Positions 40,679 to 49,348 of a DNA stretch of 64,000 nucleotides are shown here, piece by piece. Position numbers and translations under genes: made by a program. Source of the DNA: an uncultured Lachnospiraceae bacterium (GTDB lineage: Bacteria > Bacillota > Clostridia > Lachnospirales > Lachnospiraceae). How positions within the stretch are numbered: the stretch's first letter is position 1; each line of letters starts with the position of its first letter. The notes beneath the pieces were generated by a model. The model had not been told where the DNA came from. It saw nothing but the letters and a program-made list of their open reading frames with translations, and made no database searches. The stretch lies in contig CAJUGD010000016.1 in assembly GCA_910586205.1 (NCBI GenBank), forward strand, positions 18,928 to 82,927. Reading direction: 5' to 3'.

Positions 40679-41395
40679 TCAAGTGAATTTTTTCAAGGCT
40701 TCTGTCAGATGAATCTTATTTTCATACAGAGCCTTCCCAATAATGACCCCTAAAATCCCATTTTCGTAAAGCATATCTAAGTCTTCCATGCAGGATACTC
40801 CTCCGGAAGCAATCACATCCAATCCTGTTTTTTCCGTCAGCATCTTTGTATAAGTTACATTGGGGCCGCTTAACATGCCATCCCGAGAAATATCCGTGTA
40901 TACAATATGCTGTACCCCATACTCTTTCATTTTCAGACACAGATCCACTGCCGTCATCTCACTGGTCCGCTCCCAGCCATCTACAGCAACCATGCCTTCC
41001 TTTGCATCCACCCCGGCCACAATCCGCTCCGGGCCAAAGGCATCCACCAGCTCCCGGATAAATTCCGGCCGCTCTGCTGCCTTTGTCCCGATAATGCACC
41101 GGCTCACCCCTAAGTCCAGCATACTTTTAACTGCCTCTATACTGCGAAGGCCGCCGCCTAGCTCCACCGGTACATCCACCTGCTGAACAACTGCCCGAAT
41201 AGCGCTCTCATTCACCGAATGGCCGGCCAAAGCTCCGTCCAAATCCACCAAATGAAGAAAAGTCGCCCCCTGGGAGACCCACAGCTTAGCCATGTCAGCC
41301 GGACTGTCCCCATATACCTTTACATTGTCAAAAAGTCCTTGTGTCAGACGGACACACTTGCCATTCTTCATATCGATTGCCGGATATAGCTGCAT
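40679..41395 (-). CDS. hisA: HisA, ProFAR isomerase
   Basis: 238 aa TIM barrel: start MQLYPAIDMKNGKCVRLTQG with catalytic Asp, VELGGGLRS, VDAKEGMVAVDGW, TDISRDGMLSGPN and ASGGVS. It isomerises ProFAR to PRFAR in histidine synthesis. Last his gene visible; hisF and hisH are not in the window. It follows the GNAT gene. Confidence 0.96.
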   Translation of the reverse strand: MQLYPAIDMKNGKCVRLTQGLFDNVKVYGDSPADMAKLWVSQGATFLHLVDLDGALAGHSVNESAIRAVVQQVDVPVELGGGLRSIEAVKSMLDLGVSRCIIGTKAAERPEFIRELVDAFGPERIVAGVDAKEGMVAVDGWERTSEMTAVDLCLKMKEYGVQHIVYTDISRDGMLSGPNVTYTKMLTEKTGLDVIASGGVSCMEDLDMLYENGILGVIIGKALYENKIHLTEALKKFT

Positions 41396-41514
41396 GATTT
41401 TCTGCTCCTTTTTGTTCTATGTATGTGTTCTTTATACTATGTGTTCCATATACACTTAACGTTCTTTCTCTTTTTCCATTCGGTTCCTTGCTTGCTGTAT
41501 CAAATATTGCCGCC

Positions 41515-42006
41515 TTATAAAATTTCACTTTCCCATCCACTTCTGCGGCGCAGAAGCATTTCATCCTCCATTTTCACAAATCCATACTTCTCATACAGAA
41601 GCCGCCCCATCTCACTGGCTTCCAGAGAGATAAAAGAAATCCCTCGCTGTCTGGCCTCCAAAACCAGCAGATCCAGAGTCTGATAGGCAGCCCCCATTCT
41701 GCGGTACGCCGGCCTGGTATACATATTCATGACATAGGCTTTTTTGCCTGTTGGGTTGTCATAGGTAGGCATAACCTCATAAAAGCTGATGCCGCCGGCG
41801 CCCACAAACTCTTTTTCATGGAAAACAAGAATCGCCACATGGCTTCCATCCTCTAATGCCCTTTGATAATAGCACCTGGAATAGTTCCGCACAGCTTCCA
41901 TGTCCACAGTATCATCCAGCTTGTTAGCTGCTCTTAAAACCTCAATCCTGGTCTCCAGCAAAAGCTCCATATCCTTGATTTCGGCCTTTTTATAAACAAA
42001 TTCCAT
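41515..42006 (-). CDS. GNAT-family N-acetyltransferase
   Basis: 163 aa. The acetyl-CoA motif lies around YVMNMYTRPAYRRMGAAYQTLDLL and a later ISLEASEMGRLLYEKYGFVK; the VFHEKEFVGAGGISFYEV strand is typical. Substrate unknown. It lies inside the his operon between hisB and hisA, 6 bp from hisB, so it is co-transcribed; a link to histidine is not implied. Confidence 0.88.
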   Translation of the reverse strand: MEFVYKKAEIKDMELLLETRIEVLRAANKLDDTVDMEAVRNYSRCYYQRALEDGSHVAILVFHEKEFVGAGGISFYEVMPTYDNPTGKKAYVMNMYTRPAYRRMGAAYQTLDLLVLEARQRGISFISLEASEMGRLLYEKYGFVKMEDEMLLRRRSGWESEIL

Positions 42007-42012
42007 TTTACT

Positions 42013-42618
42013 CTACAAGCTTCCTTTCGTGGACAATACGCCTGAAATCCGCTCATCCTTTCTGGTGGCTTCATCCAGCGCCTTGCCAAATGCCTTAAAA
42101 GCTCCCTCAATAATATGGTGATTATTGGTTCCCTCCATCTGTTTGATATGCAGATTCATGGCCGCTCCATAGGAGATGGCATAAAAAAACTCCCGCACCA
42201 TCTCTGTCTCCAAATCCCCCACCTTCTCCCGATCCAGCTTCAAATCATAGACCAGGTAAGGCCGGCCGCACAAATCCAGGGCACAGAGGATCAAAGCCTC
42301 ATCCATTGGCAGAATCCGAAAACCGTAGCGGGCAATCCCTGCCTTATCCCCTATGGCCTGACGGATGGCATTGCCCAGCACAATCCCTGTGTCCTCAATG
42401 GTATGATGCGTATCCACCTCCAGATCTCCCTTCACCTCCACCGTCAGATCAAACAATCCATGACGGGCAAATCCGTGAAGCATATGATCAAAAAAACCGA
42501 TTCCTGTGTCAATCCTTGCCTGCCCGCTTCCATCCAGATTCAAAGTCAGAGAAATATCGGTCTCTTTGGTGGTTCTGGTAAGCGCCGCAGTTCTGTTTTG
42601 CACTGTTTCCTTTTCCAT
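42013..42618 (-). CDS. hisB: HisB, imidazoleglycerol-phosphate dehydratase
   Basis: 201 aa, single-function form. Metal-binding motifs: GIGFFDHMLHGFARHG, DLEVDTHHTIEDTGI and the second NNHHIIEGAFKAFGKAL. It dehydrates IGP to imidazole-acetol phosphate. Part of the his operon. Confidence 0.96.
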   Translation of the reverse strand: MEKETVQNRTAALTRTTKETDISLTLNLDGSGQARIDTGIGFFDHMLHGFARHGLFDLTVEVKGDLEVDTHHTIEDTGIVLGNAIRQAIGDKAGIARYGFRILPMDEALILCALDLCGRPYLVYDLKLDREKVGDLETEMVREFFYAISYGAAMNLHIKQMEGTNNHHIIEGAFKAFGKALDEATRKDERISGVLSTKGSL

Positions 42619-42700
42619 AGAAGCAAGCCTCCCTGTTTTCCATTTATTTTAATCCATATTCATTTTTCAGCCTGTCTCATGATCTTCCTACCTGTGCCGC

Positions 42701-43195
42701 TTAACGAGGCAGCTCTGCTCCTCCTTTTTTCTCCTCCATATCGCAAGTAGTCCCCTGTTTTCTATATAAAGCCATTTCTTCTTCAATATATCCTTCCAGG
42801 TTCTCAAGAATGGTATAGCCCCGCTCCGCAACAAGCCCCCGCAGCCGGGGATTTTCCTGTTCATTCTGATAGGAAAAGGTAGGCCTCTGATTGGAAATCA
42901 CATCTCCCTTTTCCAGATCGGATGAAGAAACATCCCGAAACATCAGAGCCACATTGGTGCCTGGCGGCGCTTCCTCCATCCTTTTTCCCGGCACTTCCAT
43001 GGCAGAGACCACAGCCTCCAAAAACTTCTTGTTTCTTTTGATAATATAAACCAAATCTCCCACATGGATGGGGTTGGTTTTCACCACTCCCACCACCACA
43101 CAGCCCTGGCTTTTAATCGTAAAAATGTCCTGTATCACAAAAGTGTACAGCCTTTTCTGTTTTTTATTTCCCTTCATCCAATCCAGCAAACCCAT
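42701..43195 (-). CDS. EF-Tu domain 2-like protein
   Basis: 164 aa. Residues about 15-100 have the beta-barrel pattern of elongation factor Tu domain 2 (FVIQDIFTIKSQGCVVVGVVKTNPIHVGDLVYII ... GTNVALMFRDVSSSDLEKGDVIS), without any GTPase domain. The C-terminal part is charged. No function is known. Before the toxin module arrived, the reading frame continuing the 34-bp hisD copy would have overlapped this start, so it was probably coupled to hisD. Confidence 0.75.
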   Translation of the reverse strand: MGLLDWMKGNKKQKRLYTFVIQDIFTIKSQGCVVVGVVKTNPIHVGDLVYIIKRNKKFLEAVVSAMEVPGKRMEEAPPGTNVALMFRDVSSSDLEKGDVISNQRPTFSYQNEQENPRLRGLVAERGYTILENLEGYIEEEMALYRKQGTTCDMEEKKGGAELPR

Positions 43196-43223
43196 TTTCT
43201 ATCCCTTCTGCTTTCAAATATTC

Positions 43224-43257
43224 TTCCTCAAACCGCACCCGTATGGAGTTGGCGTGA
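43224..43257. repeat. 34-bp direct repeat, left copy (old hisD 3' end)
   Basis: Identical for 34 bp to 43947-43980 inside hisD. Read on the minus strand in the hisD frame it encodes HANSIRVRFEE and continues EYLKAEGIENGF... into the EF-Tu-like gene start, i.e. it looks like the original hisD C-terminus. Confidence 0.85.
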
Positions 43258-43261
43258 ATTA

Positions 43262-43486
43262 TCAAATATATTCTCCTTTCCCCTTATGAGAGTGACTTCT
43301 GGCATATGCAGATGCTTCCTTCATAATTTGTCCTGGCTTCATATTGTCAAAATACTCTCTTTGCCAAACCGTATAGTCAAAATCATCCCGCTTAATTATG
43401 GAAATAAAACGCTCAGCGTCTATAATGCCCAATTTTTCAACAAGGCAAGAAAAGCCTAAATCTATAATTTTAGCCGTATTATTCAT
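43262..43486 (-). CDS. Putative antitoxin of PIN module
   Basis: 74 aa: a short helical protein (LGFSCLVEKLGIIDAERFISIIKRDDFDYTVWQREYF) with a polar C-terminus. Proteins of this pattern pair with the PIN protein encoded next door in other bacteria, consistent with an antitoxin, though no classic DNA-binding fold is evident. The start overlaps the PIN stop as ATGA, with GGAGGG just upstream. The toxin is first and the antitoxin second, an unusual but known order. Stop is 4 bp from the 34-bp repeat. Confidence 0.7.
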   Translation of the reverse strand: MNNTAKIIDLGFSCLVEKLGIIDAERFISIIKRDDFDYTVWQREYFDNMKPGQIMKEASAYARSHSHKGKGEYI

Positions 43487-43929
43487 CCATTCTCACCCTC
43501 CAATATTCTGATAAATTCACATGGCGCAATTAATGTTACTTTGTCATTTTTATATTTGAGCAATCTGTCATCTGTAGTAATAAAATATTTACACTCTGCA
43601 AGAATCGCACATGCCACATGAATGGCATCTTTCTCCTTTACACCTGTCTGCATAATAGAAACAGCTATTTTTTCAGCCTCTTTAATTCGATTCTCGCCCA
43701 CATAATAAGCTTCATTTTGAACTATAAAATCCATAATTGCCTGTTTTTTTGCTAAGGAACGATTTTTACTATTTTCATATTCCAGCATATAGGATACGAC
43801 CAAATCTAATTCTTGCTTTTTTATCAATTCCTGTATGTGTAATTTTGCCTCTGTTTCTAAATGAATCCGTATCTGCGATTGATTATCATAGGGACGATTA
43901 AAGCAGCAATTATCCAGATAAATTCTCAT
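43483..43929 (-). CDS. PIN-domain ribonuclease, putative toxin
   Basis: 148 aa. The PIN acidic residues are seen as MRIYLDNCC (first Asp), an E in LVVSYMLEYE, KEKDAIHVACAI (Asp) and CKYFITTDDRLL (Asp). The VapC-like family cleaves RNA with Mg2+. AAGGGGG precedes the ATG, and the start overlaps the hisD stop as ATGA, so expression appears coupled to the his operon with no separate promoter seen. Lies within the 34-bp repeat-flanked insertion. Confidence 0.85.
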   Translation of the reverse strand: MRIYLDNCCFNRPYDNQSQIRIHLETEAKLHIQELIKKQELDLVVSYMLEYENSKNRSLAKKQAIMDFIVQNEAYYVGENRIKEAEKIAVSIMQTGVKEKDAIHVACAILAECKYFITTDDRLLKYKNDKVTLIAPCEFIRILEGENG

Positions 43930-45236
43930 TCATCATCCCCCTTGTGTTCCTCAAACCGCACCCGTATGGAGTTGGCGTGAGCCGTCAGCCCTTCCGCCTG
44001 GGCAAAGGTCTCAATATCCTTGTGAACCATCTGAAGCGCTTCCTTAGAATAGTAGATTATGCTGGATTTTTTCACATAATCATCCACCCCCAGGGGAGAG
44101 AAGAATTTCGCTGTCCCGTTGGTGGGCAGCACATGGTTGGGGCCTGCAAAATAATCCCCCAAGGGCTCAGAGCTATATTCTCCCATAAAAATCGCCCCTG
44201 CGTTCCGGATTTTGGTCATCACCTCAAAGGGATTCTTTGTCACTATCTCCAAGTGCTCCGAGGCAATCTGATTGGCCGTTTCAATCACATCCTCCATGGA
44301 ATCCGCCACCAGAATATATCCGTAATTCTCCAGAGATTTTTCAAGAATCTCCTTCCGGGAAAGCTCTTTTACAAATCCCTCCACCTCGGCCGAAACCTGC
44401 TCTGCCAGTTCCATGCTGGTAGTCACCAGGATCGAGCTGGCAAGCTCATCATGCTCTGCCTGGGAAAGCAGGTCTGCCGCTATATATCGGGGATTGGCGC
44501 TTTCATCTGCCAGCACCAGTATCTCGCTGGGGCCGGCAATGCTGTCAATGCTCACATGTCCGTAGACCGCCTTTTTTGCCAACGCCACAAAGATATTGCC
44601 TGGCCCGGCAATCTTATCCACCCGGGGAATCGATTCTGTCCCAAAAGCCAGGGCGGCAATGGCCTGGGCGCCGCCGATCCGGTAGGCGTCTGTCACCCCT
44701 GCCAGATGGGCAGCAGCCAGTGTCACCGGGTTCACCTTTCCATCCTTTCCGGGCGGCGTCACCATCACAATCCGCTCCACCCCTGCCACCTTGGCCGGGA
44801 TGATATTCATCAGCACAGAGGAGGGATAAGCTGCTTTGCCCCCTGGCACATACACGCCCACACTGGCTAAGGGCGTCACCTTCTGCCCCAGGATCGTGCC
44901 GTTTGGCTGACTGTCAAACCAACTGTACTGTTTTTGCTTCTCATGATATTCCCGGATGTTTTTCATAGATTTTTCCATCACGGACAAAAGGGACGGCTCC
45001 ACCAAAGAAAGCGCCTCTGCAATCTCCTCCTCGGTCACACGAAGCTGAGCCGCCGCCAAATCCACACCGTCAAACTTCTTTGTATATTCCAAAAGAGCTT
45101 CATCCCTGCGGTTCTTCACATTCTCCACGATCTCCCGGACCTTGTCCTCGTAACCAATGTAATTGTTGGGATCACGTTTCAGTAAATTAGCAAGGATATC
45201 CTGCCGGCTCTCCTCATTTAATCTGATAATTCTCAT
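43926..45236 (-). CDS. hisD: HisD, histidinol dehydrogenase
   Basis: 436 aa from the ATG at 45236, where GGAGG gives good spacing; the longer frame to 45287 is not used. Zn/catalytic motifs: PGGKAAYPSSVLMN, GGAQAIAALAFGTESIPRVDKIAGPGN, SIDSIAGPSEILVLAD, DLLSQAEHDE and GPNHVLPT. It oxidises histidinol to histidine in two steps. The last residues EEHKGDDE appear to be supplied by the inserted toxin module; the remnant of the old end is at 43224-43257. Confidence 0.95.
   Translation of the reverse strand: MRIIRLNEESRQDILANLLKRDPNNYIGYEDKVREIVENVKNRRDEALLEYTKKFDGVDLAAAQLRVTEEEIAEALSLVEPSLLSVMEKSMKNIREYHEKQKQYSWFDSQPNGTILGQKVTPLASVGVYVPGGKAAYPSSVLMNIIPAKVAGVERIVMVTPPGKDGKVNPVTLAAAHLAGVTDAYRIGGAQAIAALAFGTESIPRVDKIAGPGNIFVALAKKAVYGHVSIDSIAGPSEILVLADESANPRYIAADLLSQAEHDELASSILVTTSMELAEQVSAEVEGFVKELSRKEILEKSLENYGYILVADSMEDVIETANQIASEHLEIVTKNPFEVMTKIRNAGAIFMGEYSSEPLGDYFAGPNHVLPTNGTAKFFSPLGVDDYVKKSSIIYYSKEALQMVHKDIETFAQAEGLTAHANSIRVRFEEHKGDDE
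43947..43980. repeat. 34-bp direct repeat, right copy (within hisD)
   Basis: Second perfect copy of the repeat at 43224-43257, offset 723 bp. It encodes the HANSIRVRFEE segment near the present HisD C-terminus, after which only HKGDDE remains. The interval between copies is filled almost completely by the two toxin-module genes. Confidence 0.85.
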
Positions 45237-45347
45237 ATTCATCCTCCGTTCTGCCTCAAAACTCCCGTTCCATACGATCTTTCCCAAAGCGCTTATTTAC
45301 AGCCGTCTTAAAATCCCCAAACGATTCCAATATCACCGCATTCTCCC

Positions 45348-45998
45348 CTATTTTTCCCCCTCCTGCACCAGCCTTTTCATCTCCCGTATAATCCTTGTAA
45401 TCCGCTCATTCTCCCGCTTCATACTCACCTGGTTCACTACCATCCGGGCAGACAAGGGACAGATCTCCTCCAACACTGCCAGACCATTCTCCCGCAAGGT
45501 AGAACCGGTCTCCACAATATCCACGATCACCTCTGAAAGCCCCACAATGGGCGCCAGCTCGATAGAACCGTTCAGCTTGATAATCTCTACGGTCTGATGC
45601 TTTTTATTATAAAAATAGTCCTTGGCAATGGCCGGGTACTTGGTGGCCACCCGGATCAATTCATGATGTTTTAAATACTCCCCTGCTGATTCCGGCCCGC
45701 ACACGCACATCCGGCATCGTCCGATTCCCAAATCCAGCACCTCATACAATTTCCTGCCTTCCTCCAGGATTGTATCCTTTCCCACAATCCCGATATCCGC
45801 AGCGCCGTACTCCACATAGGTGGGCACGTCATTGGCTTTAGCCAGGAAAAAACGGCACTTCAGATCCTCATTGGTAAAAATCAGTTTTCTGGAATTTTTA
45901 TCCTTCATCTCCTCACAGGTAATGCCGATCTTCTCAAACATCTCCAAAGATTTGCTTGCCAGCCTTCCTTTGGCAAGGGCAAAAGTCAGATATCTCAT
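45348..45998 (-). CDS. hisG: HisG, ATP phosphoribosyltransferase (short form)
   Basis: 216 aa from the ATG at 45998 (MRYLTFALAKGRLASKSLEMF), the conserved start of the family; upstream codons to 46106 belong to the overlap with hisZ. PTYVEYGAADIGIVGKD, RVATKYPAIAKDYF and EIIKLNGSIELAPIVGLSEVIVDIVETGSTL are the substrate sites. It lacks the regulatory domain, so needs HisZ, which is adjacent. First step of histidine synthesis, normally feedback-inhibited through HisZ. Confidence 0.95.
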   Translation of the reverse strand: MRYLTFALAKGRLASKSLEMFEKIGITCEEMKDKNSRKLIFTNEDLKCRFFLAKANDVPTYVEYGAADIGIVGKDTILEEGRKLYEVLDLGIGRCRMCVCGPESAGEYLKHHELIRVATKYPAIAKDYFYNKKHQTVEIIKLNGSIELAPIVGLSEVIVDIVETGSTLRENGLAVLEEICPLSARMVVNQVSMKRENERITRIIREMKRLVQEGEK

Positions 45999-46080
45999 CA
46001 CAGTTTTATCCCTTTGGCAGCAGCACTGTGCCGCTGCTTCCTTTATGATTATTTTATCTCCGATTTTCCTCAAAAGTATA

Positions 46081-47367
46081 TCACACTTCTGAAAGGTACA
46101 CATCAATAGACAATGCTTTCATCTGTCCGCTTTCTACCCTGTACTCCGTCACCTGCTCCCCATCACCTGACAGGTAAAAAAGCAGCCCCAGCCCCTGCCG
46201 TCCGGCATACGACACATAGTCTGTCACCGAGTTTCCTGCTGCCTTTCGGATCATCTGCACAGCCCTTCCTTTTGCCCGGAAATGCTTTGTCAGCCGGATC
46301 GCCTCTTTTCTGGCTCCCGGCTCATAGAGTACCGCCCGGTCCACCATATCTACCTTTGTCACAATCTTCTGCCTGGACAATGCCTGCATCAGCCGATCCA
46401 CCACAATGGCAAACCCTACAGCCGGCGTATCCTTGCCAAACTGTACCAGTAGCTTGTCATACCGTCCCCCGGTCACCAGGTACTCCCCGGTTCCATAGGT
46501 ATATGCCTTAAAAATAATCCCTGTATAGTAAGAATATTTGCTTAACATGCCCAGATCATAGGATACATACTCTCCCAGCCCATAGTTATCCAGAATCTCC
46601 TGTACCCGTTCCAGCCGATCAATAGCCCGCAGAGCCCTGGGACTTTCAGTCATGGACCTGGCCAGCCGAATATGCTCAATATCTCCAAAAAACTCCGGCA
46701 ATTTTAAAAATACCTTCTTTAATTCCTCCCCCATTGTCTGCTCTGACAAGAGCTCCTCCACGCCGAAAAAATTCTTATTTTCAATCAGTTCCCGGAGCTG
46801 CTCCTGGGTCTCCTCATCCAGCCCGGCCTCCTCCACCAGCCCCCGGTAAAACTCCACCTGTCCCAACTCCACCTGAAATTCCTGAAGCCCGGTGGCTTTA
46901 AGCGCATCAATGACCAATGCGATCATCTCCGCATCTCCGTCACTGGAATCGTCTCCGATCAGTTCCACCCCGGTCTGGGTTGTCTCATGAAGCCTGCCCT
47001 GATAACTGGCCCTGTTTAAAAAAGTCTGCCCCAAATAGCACAGACGCAAAGGTCCTGGCTCATCCATAAAATACTTGGCGACACAACGGGCAATCGGCGG
47101 CGTCATGTCCGGACGCAGCACCAGGGTATTATTTTCCCGGTCAAAAAACTTGTACATCTCCCTGGTCCCGGCGCTTCCCCGCTCTTTCTTGAAAATATCG
47201 TAAAACTCAAAGGCAGGAGTCTCAATGCTCTGATAACCATACAGATGAAAAATTCTCTCAATCTCACTCTGTACCGCTGTCTTCCTGGCGCATTCCTCTG
47301 CATAAATATCCCGTACTCCCTCCGGAGTGTGCAATAATTGTCTGCCCACTTTTGCCTGACCTCCCAT
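46081..47367 (-). CDS. hisZ: HisZ, regulatory subunit of ATP phosphoribosyltransferase
   Basis: 428 aa. Like histidyl-tRNA synthetase without the anticodon domain: TPEGVRDIYAEECARK, DMTPPIARCVAKY, ETTQTGVELIGD and VTGGRYDKLLVQFGKDTPAVGFAI. It forms a complex with short HisG and mediates histidine control. First gene of the operon, with a strong promoter upstream (47429-47457). Confidence 0.93.
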   Translation of the reverse strand: MGGQAKVGRQLLHTPEGVRDIYAEECARKTAVQSEIERIFHLYGYQSIETPAFEFYDIFKKERGSAGTREMYKFFDRENNTLVLRPDMTPPIARCVAKYFMDEPGPLRLCYLGQTFLNRASYQGRLHETTQTGVELIGDDSSDGDAEMIALVIDALKATGLQEFQVELGQVEFYRGLVEEAGLDEETQEQLRELIENKNFFGVEELLSEQTMGEELKKVFLKLPEFFGDIEHIRLARSMTESPRALRAIDRLERVQEILDNYGLGEYVSYDLGMLSKYSYYTGIIFKAYTYGTGEYLVTGGRYDKLLVQFGKDTPAVGFAIVVDRLMQALSRQKIVTKVDMVDRAVLYEPGARKEAIRLTKHFRAKGRAVQMIRKAAGNSVTDYVSYAGRQGLGLLFYLSGDGEQVTEYRVESGQMKALSIDVYLSEV

Positions 47368-47428
47368 ATTTTCCTCTATATCTATGTCTGAATCACTACA
47401 TACTGTACACTTTTAAAGTTTATAAGGT

Positions 47429-47457
47429 ATTATACTTCGATTTTGCTCAAATGGCAA
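47429..47457 (-). promoter_or_regulatory. Promoter of the histidine operon
   Basis: On the minus strand: TTGCCA (complement of 47452-47457), a 17-nt spacer and perfect TATAAT (complement of 47429-47434), about 60 bp before hisZ. No T-box or other attenuator is visible in the short leader. Confidence 0.8.
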
Positions 47458-47464
47458 TGAAATA

Positions 47465-47490
47465 AAAAAACGGATCAACATCCGTTTTTT
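47465..47490 (-). terminator. Terminator after the pRiA4b-type gene
   Basis: A perfect 11-bp stem AAAAAACGGAT (47465-47475) / ATCCGTTTTTT (47480-47490) with a 4-nt loop. It ends the transcript of the gene at 47538-49175 just before the his promoter, separating the two units; it also works in the other direction. Confidence 0.9.
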
Positions 47491-47537
47491 AGTAAATATT
47501 TCTTCTGCGTTTAAGATCCTGAGACTAGAGCGTTGCA

Positions 47538-49175
47538 CTAGTCATCCTCCCAATCTATCTCGTCTGTCTCATACTGCATAGGAGCCTTTCCCTTACTCTT
47601 TATGATCTTTATTTCTCCTGTATCTTTATCCTCCACCCGGAGTACCTTGCACTGGAACCTCCATTCATCACCAAAATCAAATACATACTTAAACTCCGCC
47701 CCCTTATGCAATCCAAGGCGATTCATAAGACACTTTTCCGTGGTTCTCAGTCCGGGTTCCACTCCTTTTGCATAGTAAGAGTCCCTGTCACTCCACATCT
47801 TATTATCCATAAAAAATGCATGGGCATGATCGTCATCAAATTCAAACGCATCCAAAATCACAGCATGAAGGTCCCACAAAGAATGGTTTCCCCCAATTTC
47901 AATATGGCGGTAGCATCCTTTTCCAAGAGAAACGCTGATAACATAAGACTCCTTTGGTGCTGTATTCTTTTCCTGATAAAGTCCTTTATTCCCTTCGTCT
48001 GTCATAAAAGTCTTATCTAAAAGCTCCGGAAAATCCCTTAAATCTCTCAAAAACTTCATCTGGTTATATATTTCATCCGGAAGCTCCTCCTCTGGAATCG
48101 CATCAATCATTTCAAAAACATCCTCTATCAGTCTGTCATTTTCCCCGTAAAAATGTTCCAGAAAGTCCTGTTTGCCGTCCTCCAGATCCGGAAGCTGCTC
48201 CTCTCTGCTCAGCAAAACTCCCAGCTTTTTACAAAATACTTTTGCAAAGGCAAAGGTGCGATTATCCTGCACCTTCAGCTCTTTCGGACATATTCCTAAG
48301 TCTAAAAAAGCCTCCATAACCAGATTTAAAAGTATCTCTGGTTCTTTCTCATAATGTTTTACCAGCTTTATTGGTAAAACCATTCCTTCCCCGGACTTAA
48401 CAGCCAAAAATACCACCGGAAAAGCAGGTATTTCCTCCGGATTGTCCTGAACCGGCTCTGGTATCCGTATAATCTCACATTCCCATGTTCCCTGCTTTTT
48501 CATCTTCTTTAAGCTGGCCGCACTGATATCATTACAATATCTTGGTTCCGGCCATTTCTCTGGTTTGTCCTCCAAAAGCACAGTCTTGCCTAAAACATAA
48601 CCCTGCTCCTGCTTCTTAAGCATGGGAATCCGGACAGAAGCCTCATGGACCATATTCAGCCCAATCTCTTTCCAGTTCTTATCCTTCAGCAGCCTGGCCA
48701 TCTCAATCGCCGCCTCCAGCGCCTGACAAAGAACATCCTCCTCCTCTTTTGTCTGCAAAGACCACGGAAGACAATATGGCTGGTACTTTACAAATCTGGG
48801 ATATGCCATCTTCCCTGCCAATCTGACTCCATGCCGGCGGGCATAATGAAGCGTCTCCTGACGCTCCTGCTCTGACAGCTCATCTTTAGCCTCAAACACG
48901 CATTGCAGGCATTTCTGACACATCAGATATTCCTCAAAGCTCATCTCAGACATAAGAAACCTATCTGCTTTTGATATGGCACGATAGCTCTGCAGCCCCT
49001 CATCCCCAAGATAAATTCCAACTGCACGATACTCTCCGCCCATTCCCATGATACAAATATAACCAATTTCTCCATTCAGCAATTCAACCGCAAAAAGCTG
49101 AGAATCACTTATCCGTTCCCACAGTTTGGTTTTCTTGTATGCAAACGCCAGTTCATAAAGTCTGTCCGAAGCCAT
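47538..49175 (-). CDS. pRiA4b ORF-3-like protein
   Basis: 545 aa. The C-terminal ~150 residues carry the plasmid pRiA4b ORF-3 domain: YVISVSLGKGCYRHIEIGGNHSLWDLHAVILDAFEFDDDHAHAFF and later GAEFKYVFDFGDEWRFQCKV. The N-terminal ~390 residues are unrecognised, with a Cys-x2-Cys around LMCQKCLQC. The domain is common in Firmicutes with no settled role. Single-gene unit with its own terminator. Confidence 0.8.
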   Translation of the reverse strand: MASDRLYELAFAYKKTKLWERISDSQLFAVELLNGEIGYICIMGMGGEYRAVGIYLGDEGLQSYRAISKADRFLMSEMSFEEYLMCQKCLQCVFEAKDELSEQERQETLHYARRHGVRLAGKMAYPRFVKYQPYCLPWSLQTKEEEDVLCQALEAAIEMARLLKDKNWKEIGLNMVHEASVRIPMLKKQEQGYVLGKTVLLEDKPEKWPEPRYCNDISAASLKKMKKQGTWECEIIRIPEPVQDNPEEIPAFPVVFLAVKSGEGMVLPIKLVKHYEKEPEILLNLVMEAFLDLGICPKELKVQDNRTFAFAKVFCKKLGVLLSREEQLPDLEDGKQDFLEHFYGENDRLIEDVFEMIDAIPEEELPDEIYNQMKFLRDLRDFPELLDKTFMTDEGNKGLYQEKNTAPKESYVISVSLGKGCYRHIEIGGNHSLWDLHAVILDAFEFDDDHAHAFFMDNKMWSDRDSYYAKGVEPGLRTTEKCLMNRLGLHKGAEFKYVFDFGDEWRFQCKVLRVEDKDTGEIKIIKSKGKAPMQYETDEIDWEDD

Positions 49176-49348
49176 TTTCTCCCCCTTTATTCATTGTCAC
49201 GGCAGCCTATGCTTTTTCTGCCGGCTGACCTTGACGGCTTTTCCATCATCTTAACATTGGAAGAATATTTGTGCAAGGAGATCTTGCCAGGAGCTGTTAT
49301 GTTTTTTATGTTTCCTGTGAGCAGATTGCTGTTTGAACCACATTTGCC

